A stretch of 64,000 nt of DNA, taken from assembly GCF_900880675.1 (NCBI RefSeq), contig NC_044191.1, positions 3,186,741 through 3,250,740 of the forward strand, in the 5' to 3' direction. Both the position numbers and the translations under genes were made by a program. Source of the stretch: Sparus aurata (taxonomy: Eukaryota; Chordata; Actinopteri; Spariformes; Sparidae). The notes under the pieces were generated by a model. The model did no database searches. It was not told the origin of the DNA and saw only the letters and a list, made by a program, of their open reading frames with translations. Shown in pieces: positions 45,493 to 55,672 of the stretch; positions within the stretch are counted from its first letter, which is position 1, and the number at the start of each line of letters is the position of its first letter.

Positions 45493-45765
45493 GGGCCGTC
45501 AAACGATTAATTTTTTTAATCGCGATTAATCGCATTTTGTCCATAGTTAACTCGCGATTAATCGCAAATTAATCAAAAAATTTTTGGCACATTTTTTCCT
45601 GTTCTAAATGTACCTTAATGTATTTTTTTCATGTTCTTAATACTTTTAACAACATAAGAAAGGGCAAATATGCTTTCTTTATGAAAATGTTAATTCAACA
45701 CTTCAAATCATGCAGGAAAATAAAAGGCTAAAAAAAAATCCCCTTACCCTAAATGGCCCCCATTG
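45493..45765. mobile_element. hAT-like non-autonomous element, copy 2 (left part only)
   Basis: Same left end and first 280 bp as the copy at 2267 (AGGGCCGTCAAACGATTAA then ATCGCGATTAATCGC words). It lacks an 11-bp TTAGGGTTAGG present at 2440-2450 in the other copy. The right part is missing; a different repeat follows. Confidence 0.75.
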
Positions 45766-45800
45766 AGAAAAAAACAAGAAAACTGCTGTGAAGCTATTAG

Positions 45801-46985
45801 AACAGTTTACATTTTTATAGCTAGCTACAGAAATGTGTTCGTCAATAATTTGCGCAATTTTTGACCGAGCAAAATTCTTTTGATAACTTTAGATCAGGTC
45901 CAGCTGAAGAGTGTACGTGCCAAGTTTCATGCAGATCGGACAAAATCCCAAGGAGGAGTTCGAAAAAGTAGGTTTTGCATATGTGGCAATTTAGCGAACG
46001 TAATGTGCAGCAGAAGTGGGCATGTCCTATGTCAGAAAACCCAGCTCTATTCAGTGAACATACGGATATAAGGTTTGTGAATGTGTTATTTAAAATGTGG
46101 AAGTTACAGGCAAAAACGCGATTACATCCATTATAGCGCCACCTACTGGAGTACATGTGCAATTTTTGGTATGGAAGAACTGTGTCCTATTGTATCTGTA
46201 CCATATAAATTTCAAAGCTCTTAGCATAATAGTTTGGCTGAAATTAATGTTTGTTGTTTATCTTGTAATAAGCCACGCCCACATTGAGCAGTCATGACCA
46301 CCTTCAAGATATGGCCTCAGGATTGGCCCTACATCATACCGACCAAATTTGGTAAAAATCGGTGTAGCTGTTCAAGAGATATAAACTTCCCATATTTTTA
46401 GCACCCCCTAGTGGCCAAAATTCGCCAAATTGGGCTCATCCCTTCCCAGTGTTATGGCAACCAAGGATCTCAAATTTGGTGTTAACAGCATTTAGTTTGA
46501 CCGAGATATCAAACAGTTTACATTTTTATAGCTAGCTACAGAAATGTGTTTGTGAATAATTTGCGCATTTTTTGACCGAGCAAAATTCTTTTGATAACTT
46601 TAGATCAGATTCAGCTGAAGAGTGTTCGTGCCAAGTTTCACGCAGATCGGACAAAATCCCAAGGAGGAGTTCGAAAAAGTAGGTTTTCCAGGTTTTTGAA
46701 TGTACGACATACAGTTTGGGAGCTATAGGCAAAAACGTGTTGGCCTAGGTTATAGCGTCCCCTGCAGGTGGATATATGTAGTTTTTTGTGTCTGAGATAT
46801 TCGCAGGAGTCTGGACCAACCCTCCAAATTGCACCGGCCTCCCTTTTACGGTTTAGCCTGCAGCACCACTTTTAGCCGGAGAAAAATAAAAATAAAAATC
46901 TTTACAATAACAATAGGGTTCCTAGCACTGCTGGTCCTAGGAAACGCGTATGCTTGCATAGCCCCTCGGGCTTGGCCCCCTAATA
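45801..46985. repeat. High-copy fish repeat in partial tandem
   Basis: The segment 45801-45977 recurs at 46512-46687 with few changes (shared words: TTTACATTTTTATAGC, GACCGAGCAAAATTC, CAAATCGGACAAAATC-like, AAGGAGGAGTTCG). The follow-up stretches with TATAGCGCC/TATAGCGTCC are also similar, so the period is about 711 bp. The 3' side has AAAAATAAAAATCTTTAC, then AACAATAGGGTTCC, and a CCTCGGGCTTGGCCC box, typical of this non-coding fish family. Confidence 0.7.
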
Positions 46986-47045
46986 AGGCATTTTACAAAC
47001 ATATTATTTCTCAGCATCAGAGTGCTGTCTCTCGCTTATATATTG

Positions 47046-47516
47046 TCAGCCGCTTTGCAAAACGACCTCCAACTCCTTCCTTGTTGCCATGTGGGTATTG
47101 TGCTCCTGGCTATCCTCATGAACCTTCAGCAAGTAGCTTGCATTGTTCCAGTCCTTTAGTCCTTCCTTATTAAGTCTGTATTCTTTGGGAGAAAACATTT
47201 TGCAGCAGAAGCAGTGCAAGCTATCATTTCTGTTTGAGTACATCAGCCAGCTTCTTTTGATTTGTTCAGCAAGACTGTTACAAAAGTCATGTTGACACTC
47301 TCCCATCTTTGTTTTTGGGAAATGTGTAACTGCTTTTTTATTTGAACTGGTCCTCTGTGAACTAGTTAGAAGAGATGGCCAGTCAGCAGGTCTGTTGGTG
47401 CAGCCTGTAGTCCTGATGCTGTGTCATTCTGCTGTGCTGAGGTAGAGGGACAGGAGCACCTGATGCTGTGTTACTGGGCTGCTGGTGGTGAAATATGTTA
47501 AAAGTGCATCTGAAGA
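47046..47516 (-). pseudogene. TTF-type zinc finger exon of hAT transposase
   Basis: The exon opens after an acceptor (GAAGAGAAG-complement, i.e. TCTCTTCAG) at about 47517. After a shifted, serine/threonine-rich start, an open frame from 47306 reads KRSWLMYSNRNDSLHCFCCK and LFSPKEY-like residues, then EGLKDWNNASYLLKVHEDS and EHNTHM. This is the TTF-type finger (Cys-x-Cys-Cys with downstream His pair) at the N-terminus of fish MYM/DUF4371-type hAT transposases. At least one frameshift and a stop lie in its first part. The catalytic domain that should follow is absent. Confidence 0.65.
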
Positions 47517-48093
47517 GAGAAGAGAAGTATATGTGACCATTGCATGTTACATTTTAATAAAAAAACAAAAACAAATGCTTGATGTGTGCTATACATAAGA
47601 ATAATATAGAGTAATAATGAAAATGTGATGAGATTCATTCAACTTTGTCATTGAAAAGCAATTCAGTCTAACCAGAGTACAAGTGCAGTGTATATATATA
47701 TTTCGCCAATGAATGATATGGGAAAGCTAAGGTGTGGGGTATTAACAGTAATACACTTTAACTGCACTTTAACTGTAAACTTTAACAAACAAACTGTGAC
47801 ACAATAAACCAAAGGCTTTCATCTACCCTGGTACAAAGGGGATGGAAAACTAATAGCATTTTAACATACAAGCAGTAAAGACACCTGTAATAACACCAGG
47901 TCTAACGTTAACTTTCCAAACGTCCCTGATGAATTTAAGGTGGAGTAACATTAACACACGTCGACTCAGCTATTTATTGATTAGTAAACGATGTTGCTAT
48001 CGTCAGAAGTAAGCTAGCAAGCTAACACTCTGCTCCAACAATGGTAACTACAATCATTAAACTATTAATGTCATTCATTTTATCACATTGACG

Positions 48094-48279
48094 TTACAGT
48101 GCCTCTATCTTCTTCACGTTTTTCTTCCTCTTCCTTCCGTCTTTTCCTTCACTGGGCGCCAGATGGTTTAAGTCTTTTGGACCTTGTAATTCCGCTACAG
48201 CATCAGTAAATCTCTCTCTGGGTCTTGGGGTCTCAGTCCGGTCAGATTCAGGCAGCTCGCCTCTCGCCCCGCCCCCCAC
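48094..48279 (-). pseudogene. First exon candidate of the TTF-finger hAT gene
   Basis: A 61-codon minus frame with a GC-rich, charged start (MGGGARGELPESDRTETPRP) and a basic end (DGRKRKKNVKKIEAL) that could be a nuclear localisation signal. Its position between the element's 5' end and the TTF exon suits a first exon. No clear donor was found before its stop, so the exon limit is not settled. Confidence 0.35.
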
Positions 48280-48601
48280 ACAGAGGACAGGTACACTGCA
48301 CCGAGCCAGAGCCCAGAAAAAAGGCTTCTCCGTTATTTAATAGTCCTTGCCATTACGTTATATTGCTGTGGGCTTATATAATATTTCGAAATAATAGTAG
48401 TAATGGCACTGATAAAAAATATATATTCTTTAAATTTTTATCTTTTATTATAATTTTTTTTTCTCCCCCCTTTTCGGCGCCCCCCGCGGATGACGGCGCC
48501 CCTAGCATTTGCCTATGCCCAGGGCCGGCTCTGCTGCCGGCAAAGAGTAGAAGTTCTTTGAACGCTCAAGAGACAGAAACATACTCTCCAGTGCAGATAT
48601 T

Positions 48602-49352
48602 ACACCCCTTTTCCACTGGTCAAAAATACCTCTGAAACCCGCTATAATCAGGCCTTTTGGAATGTGTAAACTCTGCAATTGACACTGCAGTAGACAGGTT
48701 TTTATCACCTTAGCTCGGCTTCAATCTAAATGTAAGACACAGGTGAAAATGCAATATTCCGTGATGACGCGTTATTGACATCCGTTGGTGGTTCATGAAT
48801 AAGGAAGGAATTTTAGCTTTGGTCTATTCAGAATATATATAATATAGAATATTTTATTACTGGACACAATGCTAGAGGAGGAGCCCCATTCATTCCTATG
48901 AAAGCTGCTCACTGGTATTCTGATGCCAAAAGACTGACTCCCTGGGTATGAAAATACCTGGATTGGCTAACTTTTGGGTAAGGGCCCAGCTAACTTGGGA
49001 ATTAAATAATTGAATCATGCGGCTCTTCTAGACTTTACAAATGTTATTGGCTTAAATTATTACAGTCAAACGAGTCATCTTGCTGGGGTTGTGACGCTCA
49101 AGAGAATGTATCCACCTTTTTATAGACACTTCTTTTACAAATGGTCTATTGTTGTTTTCTCTTCTGTTACAACTGTTTTTGTCGCATTCATGATGTCATG
49201 ATGTCAGTGATAAACTTCATAATGCGTCAGATAAAAATCAGAAACAGGCTGCCTTGCGGGAAGTGGAAATGGGGTCATTACACGATTTTTAGAGGATGAA
49301 CCTGTGTTTTAAAAAGCCTGTGTAGACCCGCTAATTTTGGTGGAAAAGCGAT
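48602..49352. mobile_element. Possible miniature inverted-repeat element
   Basis: The left CCCCTTTTCCACTGG and right GGTGGAAAAGCG are inverted near-copies about 740 bp apart, with no gene between. No clean target duplication is seen. Confidence 0.35.
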
Positions 49353-49884
49353 AACAGATAGTGCCTCAGAATTGCTACAACAGAATACAGGCCCAACATC
49401 AGAAAGATTTTATCTTCCTGTGATACAATAATAATTACATTAACAGTATACTACTTGAAACAATAATAATTTCATTTTGAAAGTACTAATGCTCAACAGC
49501 TAATGAAGAAGAATAAATTGAAAATAATAAATTAAATGAGAAAATAGATACAGGGGATAAGGCAGTGCTACTACGCTGAACAAAAATATAAACGCAACTC
49601 TTGTGTTTTTGCTCCCATTTTTCATGAGCTGAACTCAAAGATCTACATTTTTTTCTATATACACAAAAGATCCAGTTCTCTCAAATGTTGTTCACAAATC
49701 TGTCTAAATCTGTGTTAGTGAGCACTTCTCCTTTGCTGAGATAATCCATCCCACCTCACAGGTGTGGCATATCAAGATGCTGATTAGACGGCATTATTAT
49801 TGCCTCTCCGGGAACCATCACCTTATCGTGGTGGAGAGGTTTGCGTGTCCCAATGAACCTGGTAGCTAGGTTGTCAGGAGCCAT

Positions 49885-51462
49885 GTGCTCCCGGTAGGGT
49901 CTCCCAAGGCAAATTGGTCTCAGGTGAGGGGCCAGACTAAGTATGGTTCAAAATACCCCATGAAAAATAGAGGTGTGAGGCGAGAGACCCTGCCCGGAGG
50001 AAGCCCAGGGCCCACGTCCGGAGCCAGGCCCGGACGGAGGACCCGTGAGCGAGCGCCTGGTGGCCGGGTCTGCCACGGGGCCCGGCCGGGCACAGCCCGA
50101 AAGAGTAACGTGGCACTTTTCCCTCCCCTCCGTGGACCCACCATCCGCAGGAGAAACCGCTGGGGTCGGGTGTGCTGCCACATGGGTGGCGGTGGTGGTG
50201 GCGGGCCTCGGCAGCCCAGACCTGGGCGGCAGAGGCTGGCTCTGGGGACGTGGAATGTAGCCTCTCTTGGGGGGAAGGAGCCGGAGCTGGTGCGGGAGGT
50301 TGAGCGTTACCGGTTGGATCTGGTGGGGCTTGCCTCCACGCACAGCATCGGCTCTGGATCCAAACTCCTGGAAAGGGGCTGGACACTATTCTTCTCCGGA
50401 GTTGCCAAAGGTGTGAGGCGCCGGGCAGGTGTGGGGATATTCACAAGTCCCCGGCTGAGCGCCGCCGTGTTGGAGTTTACCCCGGTGGACGAGAGGGTCG
50501 CCTCCCTACGCCTAAGGGCTGGGGGGAAAACTCTGACTGTTGTCTGTGCGTACGCACCGAACGGCAGTTTGGAGTATGCGGCCGTCTTGGAGGTCCTGGC
50601 TGGGGCCCTGCAAGGGGCCCCAGTGGGGGACTCCGTGGTCTTACTGGGGGACTTCAACGCGCACGTCGGCAATGACGGAGATACCTGGAAGGGTGTGATT
50701 GGGAGGAACGGCCTCCCCGATCTGAACCCGAGTGGTGTTCTATTATTAGACTTCTGTGCTAGTCACGGTCTGTCTATAATGAACACCATGTTCGAACACA
50801 AGGATGCTCATAAGTGTATGTGGTACCAGAGCACCCTAGGTCGAAGGTCAATGATCGATTTTGTGATCGTATCATCTGATCTTCGACCGTGTGTCTTGGA
50901 CACTCGGGTGAAGAGAGGGGCAGAGCTGTCAACTGATCACTACCTGGTGGTGAGTTGGTTTCGGTGGCAGGGGAAATCCCTGGACAGACCTGGTAAGCCC
51001 AAACGAGTAGTGCGGGTAAAGTGGGAACGTCTGGGGGAGGCCCCTGTGCAAGAAGCCTTCAACTCCCACCTCCGAAGGAGCTTCTCTAGCATCCCTGTGG
51101 AGGCTGGGGATATCGAACCTGAATGGACGATGTTCAAAGCTTCCATTGTTGAAGCTGCAGCTGTGTCCTGTGGCCATAGGGTCTTAGGTGCCTCAAGGGG
51201 GCCTCAGTTCGCAGCTGAGTGTGAAGCGGCAGGGATGAGGATCAGCACCTCTAAATCTGAGGCCATGGTTCTCAGTAGGAAACCAGTGGATTGCCTACTC
51301 CAGGTGGGGAATGTGTCCTTGCCCCAAGTGAAGGAGTTCAAGTACCTCAGGGTTTTGTTCACGATTGAGAGGATGATGGGGCGTGAGAATGACAGGAGAG
51401 TCAGAGCAGCGGGTGCGGTGTTGCATGCGCTTCACCGCACGGTTGTGACGAAAGGGAGCTGA
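49885..51462 (+). CDS. LINE ORF: APE-type endonuclease joined to RT C-terminal part
   Basis: A 525-codon open frame. After a GC-rich, low-complexity start (residues 1-115), the endonuclease runs from about 118 (LGTWNVASL) to about 365. It has VVLLGDFNAHVGN (catalytic Asp and Asn), then RRSMIDFVIVSSDLR, and TDHYLVVSW (catalytic His). The early Glu position reads GLASTHS, as I recall for this family. It nicks target DNA for insertion. At about residue 440 (near 51200) the sequence jumps from the linker (VLGASRG) straight to FAAECEAAGMRISTSKSEA, past the RT active site. About half the usual protein is thus deleted, in frame. A frameshift ends the frame at 51462. The clade is not certain. The true start codon may be later than the first ATG. 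Confidence 0.8.
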   Translation: MLPVGSPKANWSQVRGQTKYGSKYPMKNRGVRRETLPGGSPGPTSGARPGRRTRERAPGGRVCHGARPGTARKSNVALFPPLRGPTIRRRNRWGRVCCHMGGGGGGGPRQPRPGRQRLALGTWNVASLGGKEPELVREVERYRLDLVGLASTHSIGSGSKLLERGWTLFFSGVAKGVRRRAGVGIFTSPRLSAAVLEFTPVDERVASLRLRAGGKTLTVVCAYAPNGSLEYAAVLEVLAGALQGAPVGDSVVLLGDFNAHVGNDGDTWKGVIGRNGLPDLNPSGVLLLDFCASHGLSIMNTMFEHKDAHKCMWYQSTLGRRSMIDFVIVSSDLRPCVLDTRVKRGAELSTDHYLVVSWFRWQGKSLDRPGKPKRVVRVKWERLGEAPVQEAFNSHLRRSFSSIPVEAGDIEPEWTMFKASIVEAAAVSCGHRVLGASRGPQFAAECEAAGMRISTSKSEAMVLSRKPVDCLLQVGNVSLPQVKEFKYLRVLFTIERMMGRENDRRVRAAGAVLHALHRTVVTKGS

Positions 51463-51479
51463 GCCGAAAGGCAAAGCTC

Positions 51480-51932
51480 TTGATCTACCGGTCAATCTTC
51501 GTCCCTACCCTCACCTCTGGTCATGAGCGATGGGTCATGACCAAAAGAATGAGATCGCGGGTACAAGTGGCCGAAATGGGTTTTCTTCGCAGGGTGGCTG
51601 GGGTCTCCCTTAGAGATAGGGTAAGAAGCTCAGCCATCCGGGAGGGACTCGGAGTAGAGCCGCTGCTCCTCTGCGTGGAAAGGAGCCAGTTGAGGTGGTT
51701 CGGGCATCTGATGAGGATGCCACCAGGGCGCCTTCCTAGGGAGGTGTTCCTGGCACGTCCAACTGGGAGGAGACCTAGGGGTAGACCCAGGACCAGGTGG
51801 AGGGATTATATCTCTTCTCTGGCCTGGGAGCACCTGGGGATTCCCCAGTCAGAGTTAGCCAATGTGGCCTGGGAAAGGGATGTCTGGGACTCGCTACTGA
51901 AGCTGCTGCCCCCGCGACCCGATTCTGGATAA
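51480..51932 (+). pseudogene. C-terminal part of the same LINE ORF
   Basis: Continues the previous frame after a frameshift at about 51455. It reads IYRSIFVPTLTSGHE, then MGFLRRVAGVSLRDRVRSS, SQLRWFGHLMRMPPGRLP, and RRPRGRPRTRWRDYIS, and ends LLKLLPPRPDSG. This basic C-terminal region follows the RT thumb in this fish LINE family and probably helps bind RNA or DNA. It is open to its normal stop, 26 bp before the GGAT tail. Confidence 0.8.
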
Positions 51933-52048
51933 GCGGTTGACAGTGGATGGATGGATGGATTATTGCACAGGTGTGCCTTAGGCTCGCCACAATAAAAGGC
52001 TACTCTGAAATGTGCAGTTTTGCTTTATTGGGGGGGTCAGAAAACCAG

Positions 52049-52284
52049 TCAGTATCTGGTGTGACCACCATTTGCCTCACATTTCCTTCGCATAGAGATG
52101 ATCAGGTTGTTGACTGTGGCCTGTGGAATGTTGGTCCACTCCTCTTCGATGGCTGTGCCAAGTTGCTGGATATTGGCAGGAACTGGAACATGCTGTCGTA
52201 TACGTATCATATACGTGTCGTATCCAGAGCATCCCAAACATGCTCAATGGGTGACATGTCCGGTGAGTATGCTGGCCACAATAT
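52049..52284 (-). pseudogene. Tc1-like transposase C-terminus
   Basis: From 52284 down, the minus strand reads AYSPDMSPIEHVWDALD, with the catalytic Glu. After a small duplication and frame change (near 52200-52225, where TACGTATCATATACGTGTCG-like words are repeated) it gives RIRQHVPVPANIQQLGTAIE and NNLIISMRRKCEANGGHTRY, and stops at 52049. This is the last fifth of a DD34E transposase; the two catalytic Asp residues are gone. Non-functional. Confidence 0.8.
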
Positions 52285-52309
52285 AATGTGATGTAATGTG
52301 AAAATAATA

Positions 52310-52331
52310 CAAAAAAAAAAAAAAAAAAAAA
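52310..52331. repeat. Poly(A) tract
   Basis: About 20 adenines just past the truncated Tc1 element; it may mark the 3' end of a retroposed sequence, but no body was recognised. Confidence 0.7.
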
Positions 52332-52896
52332 TTATGTATTTTCTGTATACAACAACATCAACATGTAAAACAACTTTTACTAGTGCAATGAGTGGGTTTC
52401 CTTCTGGTGTTCGGGCTTCCCCCCACAGCTCAAAGACATGCAGGCTAGGCTAATCAGTAACCACTTTAAATTACCTGTGGTGATTGGCTGTTTGTCTCTG
52501 TGTCAGCCTTGTGATGACCTCGAGCCTCTGTCAGCTGGGATCAGCCCCCGCAACCCACCACTTTTTTCACCAAATGAAAACATAAAATGTTCACAGTTTG
52601 CATCATCCGGTTGACTGTTAAAATATTAAAACCTGCTAAAACCACTTAGTTCTATGGCATGACCAAAGATGGGCATCTTCTCGTCGGCAACGCTGAACAG
52701 CTCTGAATGTGCAACTTGTTACATTATGTGATGTATATATAACGCATTCCACTGTCCATCACATGCGTGCATGTAAGTACACATGAGCGTGTCTTAGGTG
52801 CGCTCATTAGACAGAAGGTTCATGTGTTCATGACTATTAGACTTGATGACTATTGAGCGTTGACATTGCTGAGACAGAGAGAGAAAAGGGGGAAGT

Positions 52897-52947
<51 letters not shown>

Positions 52948-54102
52948 TGGCCCTTGGTTTTGACTAATACTGTATATCTCTGGAGGCAGACTGAAACAGA
53001 TCTGTCAGCCTGTGTTAACCAATGATAGTGTACAGCACACAGCGTTTTGTTTTTTGCTTTGTTTTGTATTTTACACCTCGGGACAGTCCTCCGTCAATGA
53101 AAGTGACCCCTTGTTTGTTTTGAGATGCACATCTGAGACAGGTGGCAGATAAAATAAGAGCACTGCACACTATGCATGAACCCAACCTCTGCTTCGTCTG
53201 CAACCCATCCCTTTATATAGAGGCCAAGTCATTTCAGCTGGGTCAGACTGATGGAAAAGAAGCCCCCCCCCCTCCTCTTCCTATGAAATGTCACAGCTGT
53301 GGCTGTTTCATAAGTGGGCATATTTATATTGGCAACCTGTATGAACACTTTTTGTCTGTGACTTTGGCTAAGGCCAGCAGAGGGCATTTCAGATGCTGCT
53401 GTGTCCATTCTAATGCTGAAATATTCCTTAAACCTGTGTTTACCCTAAAAGCAGAGGTCAAAAAAATCTATTCATCAATGGAAAAAATCACTCAGGTGAG
53501 GTGGCAAGACAGGGGCTGTCCGTGTGTGTGTGTGTGTGTGCGCTCACTGGGGGCAGTTATCAGTAATACTGAGAGTGGCCAGCAGTGACTTATGCAAGTT
53601 CAAGGACTTCATTGATCCATGAGGTGGTCTTAATCAAAGTCAGTTTTTCCCCAGCACTCCTGATGATTAAAGTGAAAACAGCCCCTCTCAACAACACACA
53701 CACACATTTTTATTCTATGCTCAAAGAGCAGCCATCCACATGGAGAATTTTTTTTTTAGGTATGATAACGTATTCTTTCTGATCCCAGGTATTCAAACAG
53801 GCATTTAACCTCTCCCAAGGTGCAGTTAAGAACTGTTATTAGATTTTTTAAGATTGCATAGCAGGCCTGTTGACGCAGTCAGGTGTACCCCCACTGTGGA
53901 ATCCGCCATTGTAGGTGAAGAAGCATGGTATGCCGAGTCTGTCATGGTTGATCGAAGTGCAAGTTATCATACAAGCATAGTACCACATGACTACACCCGA
54001 TTCCATATCATGATGTTATTCCAGGGTGGAAGCTGCCATTGTTTGGTGGAAACCACAGACAATTTCTTCAACCATCCACTAAAGTCATTGAGGTGGTAAT
54101 GC
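52332..54102. other. No recognised gene
   Basis: Contains (AG)n at 52903-52944. A plus-strand frame at 53142-53588 (148 codons, with three Cys-rich patches) has no known motif, includes a GT microsatellite, and is not flanked by splice signals I trust. Confidence 0.45.
52903..52944. repeat. (AG)n microsatellite
   Basis: About 20 dinucleotide units. Confidence 0.95.
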
Positions 54103-54106
54103 TTAA

Positions 54107-54988
54107 AGGGATATTCCGGTGTAAATTTAATCCGTGGTCTAAATCACCGTGAAACTGTGTTAGACTCCCTCTCGAGAGATAAAGTTAGCAGACCACTAAT
54201 TAACGGAGTTTTATCAACCTCAGAAACGACTGCACGACAACAATACACTGCAGTAAATGGGTCCAAATATAAACCGCCACCAAAAAGCCACAAATAATGC
54301 TCAGAACAGCACCAAACTTCAGCAACAGTACAAACAGGGTCTCAGGACATAGTCCGGGGCATCTAACCTACGCGAGCTTAGCTGGATTTCTACTGAACAG
54401 CTGACAAAATGTACCACTCTTCTGCAGCAGCTTCCTGTTGACGGGAAGTCCAGACGACGCGATTACCGAGTGCAGTAGAGTTCCGCGGCTCATGGATGAA
54501 AATGTATGATTATGACTCCATGGAAAAGCAATCAAAGTTCATATGTGTCTTACCTGCCAGTTTATAATAGTTATTATCGAGAGCGGACAGGGAAAAGAAC
54601 GGAATTGAGCATTTCTAACCGCACTCAGTAATCATCGCATTGGGACTTCCCCGACCCGGAAGCTGATGGAGGAGAGTTGAAGTCTGTTTTTAGCATCCCA
54701 ATAGCTTCCCTAGCTAAGCTAGGGGAGGTTAGATGCCCCGGACTATGTGCCGAAACCCTATTTGTACTGTTGCTGAAGTTTGGTGCTGTTCTGAGCATTG
54801 TTTGTGGCTTTTTGGTGGCGGTTTATATTTGGATCCATTTACTGCAGTGTATTGTTGTCGTGCGGTCGTTTCTGAGGTTGATAAAACTCTGTAAATTAGC
54901 GGTCTGCTAACTTTATCTCTCGAGAGGGAGTCTAACACAGTTTCACGGTGATTTAGACCATGGATTAAACTTACACCAGAATATCCCT
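54107..54988. mobile_element. TTAA-flanked element with very long inverted repeats
   Basis: Bounded by TTAA at 54103-54106 and 54989-54992. Starts AGGGATATTCCGGTGTAAA and ends TTACACCAGAATATCCCT. The inverted arms extend about 270 bp on each side (54107-54380 and 54715-54988) with few mismatches, leaving a unique centre of about 330 bp. TTAA targets fit piggyBac or Kolobok; no transposase is present. Confidence 0.85.
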
Positions 54989-55071
54989 TTAAGCTGCCCA
55001 CAAGACCGTGTTAAGTCTCATTCTTACTTTTATGTTTTTATCTGTTTTTAGTGGGTTTTCAGTTGTAGTAT

Positions 55072-55667
55072 CAGGCATGAAAACGGGTAAGAGGTGAAAA
55101 AGGTGAGAAGGATACGACCCCTCTCGGGGGGGGTCCGGGGGCATGCTCCCCTGTAAGAAAATTGCAAATATTTCATATTTAAAAGCATAAATCTGATGCA
55201 TTTTGAGAGAAAAATCAAGCAGAATTACAAGACAGTATGAATGTATAATAAAGTATCTACATATATGGTCACATTATGCTGCACCTTCTTCTTGTGCACT
55301 TGTTTGACAGTGTGCTTGCAAATGCATTGCTGCCCCTGTTCGCATAGTTAATGTCTTTCTGACAGAGAATGCAGCTAGAAAACGCGCATCTCTCTCCTCC
55401 GTGTTTGTGTTTGTGTTTCTGCGTAGTGTTACACGTGAGTTGTCCTCATGATGAGAACGTGACTTGTTGCGTGTGACAACACTCCCCGAGACGCAAGAAG
55501 AAAGCAAAAATATATATTTTTACTAAGGAAAATGACAAAAATATTGCGGTTCACTGATAATCTCTGGTATACCTCCGTGTCCCGTCTATCTACATGATTC
55601 ACGTAGGTCACCTATTTTGGTTTCAAAACGGCGAATTTCGCCGAAAGGTGAGTGATTTTCATGCCTG
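55072..55667 (-). mobile_element. Miniature element with zinc-finger exon
   Basis: Starts CAGGCATGAAAACGGG and ends GATTTTCATGCCTG. AGTAT occurs on both sides (55067-55071 and 55668-55672). A CTCGGGGGGGTCCGGGGG box near 55123 is known from the ends of fish hAT elements. It contains a minus-strand first exon with a Cys-x-x-Cys motif. Confidence 0.7.
55270..55390 (-). pseudogene. Zinc-finger piece of hAT-type transposase
   Basis: In one minus frame the sequence reads CILCQKDINYANRG, then NALASTLSNKCTRRR. A Cys-x-x-Cys-x-K-x-I-N-Y-A-N-R-G word followed by a helix and a basic His/Lys tail is the N-terminal finger of a group of fish hAT-like transposases. The longer open frame through the same stretch (55274-55507) is out of phase with it. 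There is no catalytic region before the element ends at 55072. This is a remnant; the family call rests on the finger motif alone. Confidence 0.45.
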
Positions 55668-55672
55668 AGTAT

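Larger units (their letters stand above)
47046..48534 (-). mobile_element. hAT-type element with TTF-finger gene, 3' part missing
   Basis: The 5' end in minus orientation is CAGAGCCGGCCCTGGGCATA at about 48534, then GGGGCGCCGTCATCCGCG. Two exons of a TTF-type transposase gene follow. No matching right end was found near 47.0 kb. Confidence 0.6.
49804..51958 (+). mobile_element. Non-LTR retrotransposon with GGAT tail, internally deleted
   Basis: Flanked by ATTATTGC at 49796-49803 and 51959-51966, both part of the disrupted Tc1 sequence, so the insertion limits are exact. It begins CTCTCCGGGAACCATCACC and ends with (GGAT)n. It carries an APE-type endonuclease ORF and the end of RT. The region for most of RT is missing. 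Confidence 0.9.
49574..52284 (-). mobile_element. Tc1-like transposon 3' half, split by a LINE
   Basis: The left end ACTACGCTGAACAAAAATAT, then AAACGCAACTC, is a known fish Tc1 terminus. The 3' flank of the transposase runs 49574-49803 and resumes at 51967. The remaining coding part is 52049-52284, after which the element stops. The 5' half is lost. Confidence 0.8.

Noticed and set aside
49920..50672. Minus-strand frames of 87-149 codons
   Set aside because: They are antisense shadows of the GC-rich LINE endonuclease ORF and its leader.
53142..53588. 148-codon plus-strand frame with Cys-rich patches
   Set aside because: No known motif, includes a GT microsatellite coding for repeated Cys-Val, and has no convincing splice or promoter context.
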